DNA from: Prorocentrum cordatum
Lineage: Eukaryota; Sar; Dinophyceae; Prorocentrales; Prorocentraceae
Length of the DNA: 64,000 nt
Assembly (NCBI GenBank): GCA_963575745.1
Contig: CAUYUJ010016057.1
Coordinates: 195,196 to 259,195 of the forward strand
Direction of reading: 5' to 3'
How positions within the stretch are numbered: the stretch's first letter is position 1; the number at the start of each line of letters is the position of its first letter. The notes below the pieces were generated by a model. The model worked only from the letters and a program-made list of their open reading frames with translations. It did not search any database and was not told the origin of the DNA. Shown here piece by piece: positions 13,808 to 25,800 of this stretch. The position numbers were made by a program, and so were the translations under genes.

Positions 13808-16800
13808 CTGATGCTGCTGATGATGCTGCTGATGCTGATGCTGCTGATAATGATACTTATGCTGATGATGCTGATGCTGATGCTGATGCTGATGGTGATG
13901 GTGATGATGATGACGACGATGATGATAATGCTGATGCTGATTATCATCATGATCATGCTCGTGATGATGATGATGATGCTGATGCTGCTGATGATGTTGA
14001 TGATGATGCTGCTGCTGATGATGATAATGATGATGACGGTGATGACGGTGATGAAACGGATGATGAGTCGCCCATATGGCACGAGCGCAGGTTTGGCGAC
14101 AGGCGCCGTCCCATCGGATCACCCCTTGTCCTGCTGGTCCCCGCAGTTGAAGAAGGCCTCGAGCGGCCGCTGTCTGATGAGGGCGGCAGGCGGAGTTCAG
14201 GCAGCGTTTTCTTCCACATGTGGAGAGCGGGTACACGACCTCGCGCTGAACCAGTCTCACGTTTGGCGCATGATGCACTACAACCCTCTCGCAGCCACAG
14301 GGGGTGATCGCCTCGAGGAGATAGAGTTAGCACGTTCCAACTTCGATGCGATCACGCTCGTGGGCACTCAGCGTAGGACGAAAGAGAAGATGGAGCAGCC
14401 TCGGAGTGGCAACCGATGGCGTATTGATGCGGGATGGTCCGCTGGCTCCATGACCAGTAAGTCCACGGGCGTGTTGATTTCGCTTGGTTCCCAAATTCGA
14501 CAGAAGCATTTGCGTAGAGCGCAAGTTTCCCCTGGCGCATTTGGCTGGAAGAGGGCCAGCGGCGATAGTATCATCTATAGAGAATGGGGTTACACAGTCA
14601 TTGGAGCTTATTACCCACCCAGGCCAACATCGGTCAACATTATGCAGGCTCATGACAAAATTGTCAAGGCACTGACATATTGGCTCGATCAGATTATCAT
14701 CACCACCCTCTCCCACAGCATTCCTATCATTGCAGTTGACCTCAAAGACGGGCTCGGGTAAGATCATGATGCAGCTCGCGGAAGGGAGGGGTACCTATTG
14801 GAGACACCGGCTGTCCTTCCTGATGGTGCCTGTCGCGAGCACCGAGCAGGCAAAGCATTTCGTGAACTCACGGAGCGACACTTTCTATTTGCCCCCACGA
14901 CGGGGAACGACGTGGCTACGTGGTACGGAAGCCGGGGGATATCAGCAATCGTTAGCTCTATGGCCACACCGCAAACCCCTTTCCCTGATGACGCGAACAA
15001 GTGGGCCTAGACTTCGTCTGGGCCGACGCACCCAACATTCCTGGCAAGCAACGACGGGACCATGGGCCGCTACACGTTGAATTTCGTTTACCAGGAGCTC
15101 GAACATTGCACGCCACCGCAGGAGTTCGTTGGGGTCAAGGTAAGCTGATGACAGCCACTTCGTTTTCGGGCAGTGGGGAGGGTGAACCGTTCATCGCCGA
15201 CGTAGACCAGTATCTAGCACATCATGCCGACGAAATCATGGACCTTACAATAAACAGATGTTCCCCTGACCCACTTTTTAGACATCTGGAGCGTTGCTTG
15301 ATTACGACTAGCGAGGCGTATGGCACACGCCAATCTACATACGGTGATCCAGAGTACCAGGAGCGGATGGCATGGATCTAATAGTTTTGTTTTTGCTTAC
15401 ATAAACGGAAGGATTCCCCCCTTCCTCGCCGGGCGCTCTCTCCTATCCTTTCCTTCTCTCCGCAGCCATCGAGGTTTAGTGCGGCTGCATTTTGCTCGGG
15501 GCCCGAGCGCGCGCTGCACGGGCCCAGGGGCGGCGGCGGGTGGGTCTCTGGAGCCGCCGCGCCCGTCCGGGAGCCAGCTGGCCGGAAATGCCGCGGGGGC
15601 TTTAGTTGGGATCGCCTTGCTGGGCGACGGGCCATCCCCCGCGTCGTCGCCTGGAGCGGGGAGCGCGACCTCCCCTGGGCAGGGAGTGGAGGAGAGGCTC
15701 GAGCGGGGCCCCCCTCAGCCATCGGATGAACCGGTTGGCGACCTCTCCCCCGCAGAAGAGGTTGAGGGTGGTCTCGGGGGCCCCTCCGGGCCCCTTCGCC
15801 TTCTCCTTCCTGACCTGGAGGCGCGGCGCGCAAGGTGCGCGCTGCGCTGCAGGTCCGACGTCGTCGGCTTTCGCATCGCCGACGACCTTCGGGGCTCGGA
15901 GGGCATCCCTGGGGGGGCCCCCCGCCACCAGCTGTGACGAGGTGGAGGAGGTGGTCGGGACATGCATGCGGGAATTCAATTTTGGACGTCTGACGGCACC
16001 TCCGGGTGGGTGCTGGACATCGTACTTCGTCTCCTCCCTGCCGTGGCGGGGCCGAGCGGGAGGCACCGTGAACGGTCTCGCCCGTGCCAGCTTGACGTCC
16101 CGCGACTTGTTGCTATTTCTTCGAATTCGAGTTCTCCTTTTTTCATCATCTTCTTCTTCTTCTTCTTCGTGTTCGGCCTCTGCTCCTGATGCCCCAACGG
16201 GCCTGCGCCGCTGCCCCCTCCGCAACCGCCGCTCGTCTTCACGGGGTCGGATGTGCTGCGTGTGCGGCAAACGGTCCTTCCACCTGCTCGACCTGTTCCT
16301 GCGCCGCTTTCCCGCCCGTCGCGGGCGCGGCCGGGGCAATGCCGGGGCGACGTTTCGATTGTCTCTTGGAGCGCCGAGGCCATTTTCGCGGTGAATGGCT
16401 CTCGCCACGCCGCCAACGCACGATGCGTATACGTGCGCTCCTTGCTTGCTGGCTGCGACGTAGTCTTGATCGCCGAGGCCCATGCTGCGCGTGGCCAGCA
16501 TAAGGCCGGGGCCCCTTCCGCAGGGCACAAGTGCACCGACGCCAGCTGGTCCCTCCACGGGCCATGCCGGCGTCGGCATCATCGCGATGAACGTCTTTCT
16601 GGAGCGCTTCGAGGACATCCAGTGGGAAGCGTCATGGCCGGGGCGCGCTCTCCAGCTACGTCTCCGCGGCAGGGACGGTGCTCTGGACGTTATCGTGAGT
16701 TACTTCCACGCAGGCGCGACGGTGCAGGAGCTCGACGTGTGCGGGGTCCCCGAAGAGCAGCGGGCTCGCTGCGCGTCTTTCCGGCCCTTCGGGAGTTGCT

Positions 16801-19800
16801 ACGCGTCCGCCGTGGCCAGCGCATCGGCGCCCAGACCAGCGTTTTGACAATTTTGGGGGAGACTTTAACTGGGCCCCGGCATCGGTGGGCCGCCTCTGCT
16901 GCGCCGATGCTGGCCCCTCTGGCCGCCAATATTTTCGCGAGCGGGGCCGCGTCCAAGCCGTGCTGGGCCGCCCTTTCGGATTTGCAGAGATGCACCAACC
17001 AGAGATGACCTTTGCTCCCTCGCGCGCCCAGTCGGCTGGACAGGATCTACTGCAGCCGGCGCGTGGTGGGGCAGCTCGACAGGGAGGAAAAAACGGTTGC
17101 CATGGAATGGAAACACGCATTGTCAGATCACAGCCCCCCCCCCCCCCACGTCTGCCCGCGCGGGGGCGGCCATTGACCGATTACCAAGTGCGCCACGTGG
17201 ATTTCGAGAGGCAGGCGTGGCTGGAGTTGCTCCACCCGCTGTCCCAGCGCCTGGGCGCTTCTGGCTTGCAGAAGCTGCAGATGACCAAAGATGCAAGGAG
17301 GCATACCGGGCCGCCCGTGGCGCCACTCCCCAGGGGGGTGCGCCCGAGACCGTCAACCTTGAGGATCGGCTGGGAGTGACGACGCGATTCCTGAGGGCGG
17401 CCGAGACGGGCAGCACGGGCGTGATCTCTCGATTCTTGTGCCGTTATCCGCGCCTCCAGGATCTCCTTCCGAATCCGCGCGATATACCCGGCACCGCGCC
17501 GCGCGCGGTCTGCGGCCAGTCCGCGATCGCGCTGTGGAGCTCGCGCGCGAGCACAGCTTGGATGAGCTCGGGAAGGCCCGCGAGGAGCTGAAGGCGGGGG
17601 GCGACGCGATTGCAGGCAGACGAGGGCGACGGGCGCAGCAGCTACTGTGCCGGCTGCTCCCGGGTCAGGGTGGAGGCGTTCGCGCGGTTCGCGCGCCTTG
17701 TGGAGACAACCTGACTGACTCTGGTGCTATGGCGCAGATGCTTGTGGTTTATTGGGGCCCGGCGTTCAGGGCGCGGGGGGGTCAGCGCGGACCTCCTGGC
17801 GCGCTGGCAGGAAGAGGATGCGGCGCACCGTGCGGTTCGCGGTCCGCGGCGTGATGGGGCGCCCTATCTGAGGCTCCGCAAAGAGCACGTTCGCCGCGCC
17901 ATCCGAATATCGAACAATTCGTCCCTGGCCCGGGCGGCAGTACCTATGCCGCCCGGCGCCGGGTGGGAGGTCTCGCAGTCGACGTCGCGTTCCAGGCCTT
18001 CGAGGAGCTTTGCGAGGATGGCGCGCTGGAGCGGCTGGGGGAAGTGGCGCCGGACCTCAACGCGAGCCTCGTCAGCTTCCCCCCGAAGAAGGCGGTTGGC
18101 ATGACAGACGACGGCGATGAGCTCTTCGATCATGACGGCGTGCGCCCCGTGACCGTCACGAACGCAGACAACGGGCTTTTGGCCGGCGCATGCCGACTGC
18201 TCATCGAACCTTTGTTGGAGACATTGATCGTGGAGGAGCAGCGCGGGCTCTCGCAACGACGCTCTATGTTGAGCAACGTGATCGACATCGATGAGGCCAT
18301 ATGCTTCATGCAGCAGCGGGGGGAGAGGGGGGCGTGGCCCTCTTCTTCGACTTCGCAGCGGCGTTTCCATCCATTGAACACGAGCTGTTGCTGAGCTTCT
18401 TCCGGAGCCTCGGGTGGCCGACCTGGCTGCCCAATTTCATCATGGGCCTCTACAGGTGCAACTTTTGCGAGGTTGGGCTCGCCGGGGCCCGGTTCCCAGG
18501 CTTTTGCCTGACCCCAGGACTTCGGCACGGCTGTCCGTTGTCTCCTCTCTTGTATGCTGTTTGTTCAGGCTTACTCTTAAGGAGGGCGGCAAGGGAATTT
18601 CCCGCGGCCGTCAGGAGGGCCTTCGCGAACGACCTCGCGGTGGCGCTGTCCGCAGCGGCGCAGCAATTGCGCAGTCTGGAGATCTTTTGTCAAGGACTGC
18701 GCTTCGATTTCCAGCTTGCAACTGAACGTTGCCAAGACGTTGCCTGCGCCGACGCCCGCTGGACTTGTCCGCAGCGTGCGTTGTGCTGACCGCCCAGGCC
18801 CCCGGCTGGGCCGGAATGATTATCGCGGAGGCGGCCACATTTTTTTGGCATGTTCTTGGGCCTCGGGCCTGGTCAACTCTCTCGGGAGGGGGCCCGTCCA
18901 GAAGTACTTTCACGCGCTGGTCAGTCGGGGGAGCTCGTGGCGGGAATGCTCATGGGGATCTAAGCGTGCGGAGTGTGCATCGTGTCTGCGCTGCTCTATG
19001 TCAGCCAATTGGAGCCTCCTCCCCCCTGCTTCGGCGCGCCGTCGGCTCTTCCCTGGCCTTCTCGTCTGGGCCGCAGCAGACGCCTCGGAGGGCCTCGTCG
19101 ACGCCGGGTTCCCTGCCGAGATCCCCGACCTGGAGGTCGCGATGGTGCCTGCGGAGGCGCGCGTGGTGCAGTTCGAGGCTGGGGGCGCGCTCCAGATCCA
19201 GGCCCGGGCCCGGGCGATGCGGCAGCTTTCCTGCAGCTTGCCAGACGTATCCCTGCAGCGGGTGGCCTGGTTGCACGTCTGGCGAGACAAGAGCTTCCTT
19301 TGCCGCCTCGACGGCGCCGCCGGCCAGGTCCGAGCGCCGCGTCGCGCTGACCCAGATGATGCACGATGGGGCGGGCGGGCGGGCTGGCAGCGACATGCCG
19401 CGCAGCGCTTGAGGGTGCTGCGCGCGGGGTCGCCAGGTGCGCGGCTGCACGCGCTCCTCCGGTGACTCGACCACTGGGCGGTCCATTTACTTCCTCGGCT
19501 TCGTCTTGACCATGCTTTCGATGCGCTGCGGCGCACTGACCGCCTCTGTCAGCCGCGAGCGCGGGCCGCCGCGCTGCGAATTTGGTGCGGCGGCTGGTGC
19601 GCCAGCCCCCGCTTCGGCGGCTGCGGGCGGTGCCCATTCGGGTGCCCGAGGAGCGACGATGCCATTGCGCCCTTGGCTCAGCGCCCGGTGGTGCGACGCC
19701 TGCTGGGCGAGGCGCAGCCCGCAGGGGTCGTGGCCTTAGACCGGTTCCTCAACCTCGGCGGGTGGCGCCTGAACGACGCGGACACGCCGCAGTTGGCGAC

Positions 19801-22800
19801 TGGCATCTACGGCCTGTGCCGCGTCCACAATGCCCGCGGGCATGGCCTCCTGGACATAGGGGAGCTCGACGGCGGCTTCATGGAGTTTGTTCGGGAGGGG
19901 CGTCGCGGCGCAGAGCAGCCAGATTTCGATTGAACGGCGCCGCGTAGATATCAGGTTCCGCTGTTTGTCCGCATCTGCATGCCGGGCTTGTCCCCCCCCC
20001 CCGTCCTCCATTCCCCCTGACTTTTTTGCGTGCTCATTGTTATAATGATCTGTTAGTTTCTACGCTTGGGTGATGATCTTCACCAGGGGCCTGCTCGCCA
20101 GACTTTGTCTGGCGCTAGGCAAAACGATGCTGGCACGCTTCGCGGCCAGTTTGTGTTGTATTCCTCCCATTCTCTCCCTCGTACTCGTCTTCGCCTTCTT
20201 TTTCCTGTGTGGTTATTGTTGCATTGCACGTATGGCTCCATTCGTGATTGCATTGTTTCATACAATGTTGTGCTCATGTGTCGAGGCTGAGCAGGCCCTG
20301 AGTTGCATGAGCCGCGTGTGGACGTCGTCTGCCGAGGGCGGACGCATTGCAGAATTTTATGCGTTCCCTTTTTCCCTTCGCCTCCTTCCTCGCCTCTTTC
20401 GTCTTCGTCCTCCTCTTCCTCCTCCTTCATGGCGCAAGCTGCTTTCGCATTTTTAACGCCGGTTTGGGCGCGCGCTGTATCAACAGTTTTAACGGTGGTT
20501 GCGCCGCAACTGCTGGCCAGGTTGTTTGAATTCCGTTCGGACTGGATGTTTTGCCTCAGGCTGCGTGTCCTCCTCCTTCCGCACTTGCGGACCGTAATTC
20601 GTGACATTTTCGTTGCGTGTTGCTGTCTTAGCGGGCAGCCTTTTCCATTTTGGGTGTACCGGCCTATCCTCATGTTGAGGCCCGCCCCCAGCGTAGCTTG
20701 TTTTTGCTTGTTCAGTTTGTTTGTTTCAATCGCCAAACTTTCGGCCACGCTCGTGGGGCAACCCTGTGCGGGGCTTGCTTTGACGGTGGCGCGCTTGGCG
20801 ACGCTAGTGGCATGAATCGTTACTGTCCGCTTCCATCTTCTCCTTCCCCCAAAAAACTCGCGCAGCGCAACGTTCCTCTCGACAAATCTAGAACCTGTCT
20901 CTCATGCGCAAGAGAGAGCAGCGGGTGGTCCGCTGGCCGCCGCAGCTCCTGCATCTCGCCCGCGTTGAAGCGAAGCCCAACCGCCCCCGCCACCACTTCC
21001 TGACGGCCCCAAGTCCGTTCAAATTGGGCGAAGGGGGAAAAGAGGGGCACAGGGGCGGCGCCCAAACTGGTGCGACGCACACTCCTTCAGAAAGGACCGC
21101 CGACACCTCTGACATTCAAGAGGGTGCTCCTCTCCACCGCACGATGGCCAGAGGAAAGGAGACGCCGCATGCGAGATTTTACGGAGGTTGCCCCCGCAAG
21201 CTTCCCGAACCGCGGCCAATCTTTCCCTCGAGCTGGTGTCTTTCTCACAATTAAGTAAGAACCCCCCTCGGGATGGCCGACAGTCGCAGCGGCATTTCTT
21301 CTTGCAAGCTGCCAGCACTCGCGACCGTGGCAACTCCCTCGGAAAGGGGAGCTTCCTATTCCGCGCGCCACTGTTGGCGCGCAACTTTGCAGCACCGTTG
21401 AGGCTGAATTCGATGATCGAGGCCTGCGTGCTCCCTGCCTGGGCCAGGGTCGGGCGGGCTCCCGTCCAGCGAAGGTCAGCCTGGCCTGCCCGATGTTCCG
21501 AGCGGCTCCAAGCCTGAACCCGCATATCGAACATCGCACTCTCGGTCTTGATCACTTGCTGCTTGGATTGACGATCGCTCCGAACAAGAGGCGAATCAGT
21601 CATTGAAGATTCGGATGTTGCCCCCTGTCTTCAAGAGGATTGCTGGGGAAGCGCGGAGCTTTGCGCGCGACGAGCTATGGTAGCCTGCGGGGAGGGCACC
21701 GAACATACAGCCCGCGATGTCCCTCTCATTCGGGTGAATCATGGCAGCTCCCCAGCCGCACCTTCTGAACCTCCAATCATGAGTGCGATCCCCCAGACGC
21801 CCCTTCCCTTGGATAACGCCGCCCTCCCTGAGGGCTCCACTGCCTGAGGGGCAGGGGGAACACTCGCGGTCTGTTCCAGGGGCATCAACCCACTGAGCCC
21901 GCGGAAGGGGTGGCCATCGTTTTTTTCGACCGCCGTCGGGGCACGACGCGCAGTGGCCCGCGCGGCCTGGTATCCAGTTGGTCAGTGGCACAATGCTGCC
22001 AGAACCTGTGAAGAGGCGTCTCAGGCTCCTCCATGCGCATCGGGCAAAGCTGCGGCGCGCGGTATGCGGCCTCATGCAGCCGAGCCTCAGTCCCAAATCC
22101 ACTGGCTAAGGTGGTCCTCAAACTGGCCTGCGACTCGTAGTCCAGGTTCTCACAGAGGTTTTTCAGCAGTCTTTGCGGGACAGTGAAATCAACCCTTGCC
22201 TGGGCCCCTTCCCCAAATGATGGCCCGACGCCTTGCCCCAGGCCCGCTCAGCACTAAATGGGGCTTGCACAGATGAATACGAACATCAAGGGCATCCAGG
22301 GACAGTGCATATCCAAACTCATCGAGCCAAAGACATGGGGAAACATGGTCCCGCTGCAAATCTAGCAGGACAGCGACGGTGTCAACGACGGGGCCTTTCA
22401 CTCTTCCGCCATCGACAGTTGGCGGGGATGTCATCAAACATGGCAGCGGCGGTCCTCCAGACCGGAGAGACCTTCATCTTCCCATGCAGGCACAAAGCCA
22501 GCCGCATCTTTCAAAACGCGACCAAGACTTCGAAACGCGATCGGAGCACGGCTTCCCCGCTGGTGCTGCACAGCAGGGACAGCACCGCGGTGGAGCAGGC
22601 CCCGGGGGTTCACCGCCCTGAACCACTGCGCAGCCTGGCACCCGAAGCCCTGAGCCTGATGTCGCGAGGGCCCGAGGGCTCGGTGGCCCCAGGGTCCCTC
22701 CGCGAGCACCCCTGGTCATGCAGTTTGGCCGCCCCCCGATACACCTCCTCCTCCTCCTCCTCCTCCTCCTCCTCCTCCTTTTCCTCCTCCTCCTCCCCCT

Positions 22801-25800
22801 CCTCCTCCCCCTCTTCCTTCTCTTGGACAAAGAATGCGCGTTGGCAGCTCTCCTTCGAGGTTCAGGCCTCCGTCTGCTCGCCGCAGTTGCCTTCCGCCGA
22901 CGTCCCGCCGTGATGGTGGGCCAGAGATCCCGAGCGTCAGCCAGGAGCTGGATGGGAAGGCCTGCTGCGCGGAGGCTGCTGGCGATGCGCTCGCCTGCAG
23001 TCTTCAGCGTTTTATGTTGAAGTCTCCAATCGTCGGCCAGGGAATCGCCCGGGCCCGAACAAACTCAGAGATGCCGCTCATCTTGGACACATTCTCACCC
23101 GACACCCCTTGGCCAGAGACAAAATAACATACCTCAGTGGCCATCGTGGCCAGCTTGGTTTTCAACGCGATCAACATCCGACAGTTGCCCGATCCCACGT
23201 CAGTGACTGTGGGCCAGCATCTTTTAAATACAGGTTCTTGCGGACCATGAGTCCCGCTCCCCAGTGCGCCCCACCCCCGCCAGTTGGAGCTCTGGCTTGG
23301 AAATGCGGCCGACAATTCATAGCAGCGCACTCCAGCTTGGCCGCTGGAAGGGCAAGAGCCAGCAGGCGGCGCTCGCAGAAATGGAAAGCACCAGCCACCT
23401 TGCGGATTTGGGGCGCAAAATCCTTGGCGATCCCAGACCAGGAAGTAATGTTGCAGAACGCGAGCTCGACCCTGTTGCCCATCTTGCGCGCGTCCTGCGA
23501 TGATCCCTCCACGACTCGCCGACCGCCGCCAGGGTACTTCAGCGCGCCAGCACTGCGACCCAAACTGCGGGGCCACGGGCATGGGCGCCGCTGCAGCTGA
23601 CAACGCCTCCTTGAACTGCTGATTGAAACTTTCTCGAGCCGCTTTGAGCGTCTCGACCGCCTTGGCCTTGGCCTTCCCCCACAGAAGCTTCTGGAGGCGC
23701 TCATGATCCTCATTGGTAAGGATATGTTCTTGCCCCCGTTCCCGAAGTGCATGCAGCTCTATATTCTCGGCAACGTCGCCAAGGTCGTTGACCTCGCCCC
23801 CCGCGTCGGACATGATCTCATCGGGGCCGGACTGGTGGGCCCTCTCGTGCACGGCGCGGAAGGCTTCCCACAACTCACGCGAGGCCTTCTTCTCAGCGCA
23901 CCAAGCCCGAATTGCTTCAGCTGACATGGTAGCCAGATCAGGTGGTTTCATCGGGGGTCCATCAGCCGCTCGAGCGCCTGGCCCATGGGCATCGCGGCAT
24001 CTCCATCTGGCGCATCGTGGGGGGCGCCCGCAGGGGGAGGAGCGCGTCGGGGAGCAGGAGCTCCACCCCTGGCGTCAGCTGCGGCGGGCGCGGCCGGCAG
24101 CTTCCGCTGTCGCCCCTCGGCCGATCGGGCCTCCGCCACCTTTGCCGCCTTCCGCTGCTCAGGGTTGTAGTCGCGAAGGGTGCGGTCAGCCGGTCCCGCT
24201 CCGTTTCCGCCTTCTCCTGGGCAGATGTTGCCGAAAATAATTGTTCCGTCGCCTCGTCCAAATGCTCAAGGATCTGGTTGATCTTCGTTCTCTTCTGTTC
24301 CACATCCTGCAGACGCAACCGCGCTTTGCGAGCCGCCTCTTCTGCCACTTTTGCATGGCTGTTCTTCTCCGCGCTTGCGGCCGCGACCATCTGGGCTGCC
24401 GAGAGGGCGGGGGCGGGCTCACCCTGCACGATGGGCTCCGCTGCCTGGACTTGCAGCTCAGGTCCAAGCGCCAGAACTTCGACTGCAGCTTCGCGCAGCT
24501 CGGGATGGACATCACCAGCATCTCCTCCAGCGTCGCCTTCTAGGACAGGTCGGGCTTCACCGCGCACTTGACTGCGGTAAGCCCCATGGCATTTCGAGCC
24601 CTCAATGCGTCCATGAAGGTGACTATTCCAAGTGGCCGCAGAATGCACAAGCCTCGTACCACGAGTGGTTCTCCTCCTGCTTATTGCCACCTCTGTCCTG
24701 GCCTCCAGTCTCGCCGTCGGCCTGGGGCACCCAGGTTCCCTTGGTATTCCCCTTCCAGCCAGGACGACGTTCGCCGCCACGATGCCAAGGATCAGCGCCC
24801 TTCGCCATGGGATATTGGGTCGCGCTCGGGACGCCTGGAACGGGAAGCACCAGATTTCAAGAAGTCTTGCCCGCCGCGGACCAGCAGCATCCACGTGTTC
24901 TCCTGCGGAATAACGCATGTTGGACCAACCTGGCTACGGGAGTGTCGAAGGAGGAGGAGGAGAAGGAGGATGACAAGGAAGGAAGGACGGAAGGGAGAAC
25001 GCCGCCCGCCTCTGCTTACGCCACTCTCCTCTCTCCCTTGTTCCTGTCTGGAATATGCTCAGCTCTTTCCGCGCATCAGGGAGCAGACAACATGGTACAT
25101 ATTTTTGCTGTATGAAATCAATCCGATGGGTTTCGGTGCTTCAAACTGGCGGTCCCGCTGCAGCTTGGGCCTCGTGTTCGAAACGGCGTTTCGCTCCCGT
25201 CGTTCAACATGGCGTTCTCGCTCCAGCGCGGGGCACTTTTCTGGAAGCGAGTCCTATTTTCATCCGTGTCGCTCCCTCCATTTCCCCTCCGCCGCCTTCA
25301 CCTGCTTTTCCTGCGCCTCCCGCTCCTTCCACTCAAGCTGCTGCTGCTGCTGCTGCTGCTGCTGTTCGTCCTCGTCCCCTCCGTCCTCCTCCTCCTCCTC
25401 CTCCTCCTCCTCCTCCTCCTCCTCCTCCTCCTCGTCCTCCTCCTCGTCATCCTCCTCGTCCTCCTCCTCCTCCTCATCCTCCTCCTCCGCCTCCTCCTCC
25501 TCCTCTCCCTCCTCTCATCATCCTGCGCATAACGCGATGGGGTCATATTTAGATTTCTAGGTCAGGCATGACGCGCGTCGGCGGATGGAGAAGAACAACG
25601 CATTGTGAATGTATTGGCGGCAGGTGCGCACCTAGCCTGTCCCCTCCCGTCTTCCTTCTACTCCGCCTCCTCCTCCTCCTCCGCCTCAGTATTGTGAGGC
25701 GTTTTCGAGCTGGTGTCCTGGCCCGCGCTCCTTTCCGAACTTTGCGTGTGCTCTTTCTGCTACGAGTGGGATACTCTTGACTCGGCCGCCCCTCCATTGC

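Larger units (their letters stand above)
16250..20050 (+). mobile_element. LINE B: endonuclease plus reverse transcriptase, frame-broken
   Basis: A non-LTR retrotransposon in the + orientation of intron 3. Domains in order: endonuclease pieces (16350-17150), a linker, reverse transcriptase (18060-18790) and a 3' region with a Cys-rich block and a last open segment to 19933. At least three frame changes are needed to follow the domains. Its probable 3' untranslated part extends to about 20815, where it meets LINE C tail to tail. No poly(A) or terminal microsatellite marks its end clearly. Confidence 0.75.
20840..24918 (-). mobile_element. LINE C on the minus strand: ORF1-like, endonuclease, RT piece, RNase H
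   Basis: Read from 24918 downward, the order is an ORF1-like coiled-coil region (24918-23600), an endonuclease start (about 23560-23000), a TCC tract on + at 22743-22815, a reverse-transcriptase motif A fragment (22437-22189), an RNase H-like block (about 21880-21600) and a Cys-rich tail ending near 20900. Frame changes break it at several points, and much of the reverse transcriptase is missing. It lies tail to tail with LINE B. Confidence 0.65.

Noticed and set aside
20070-20456. Small hydrophobic membrane protein after LINE B
   Set aside because: T-rich sequence gives Leu/Phe-rich frames by chance. It lies in the probable 3' untranslated part of the LINE and matches nothing known.
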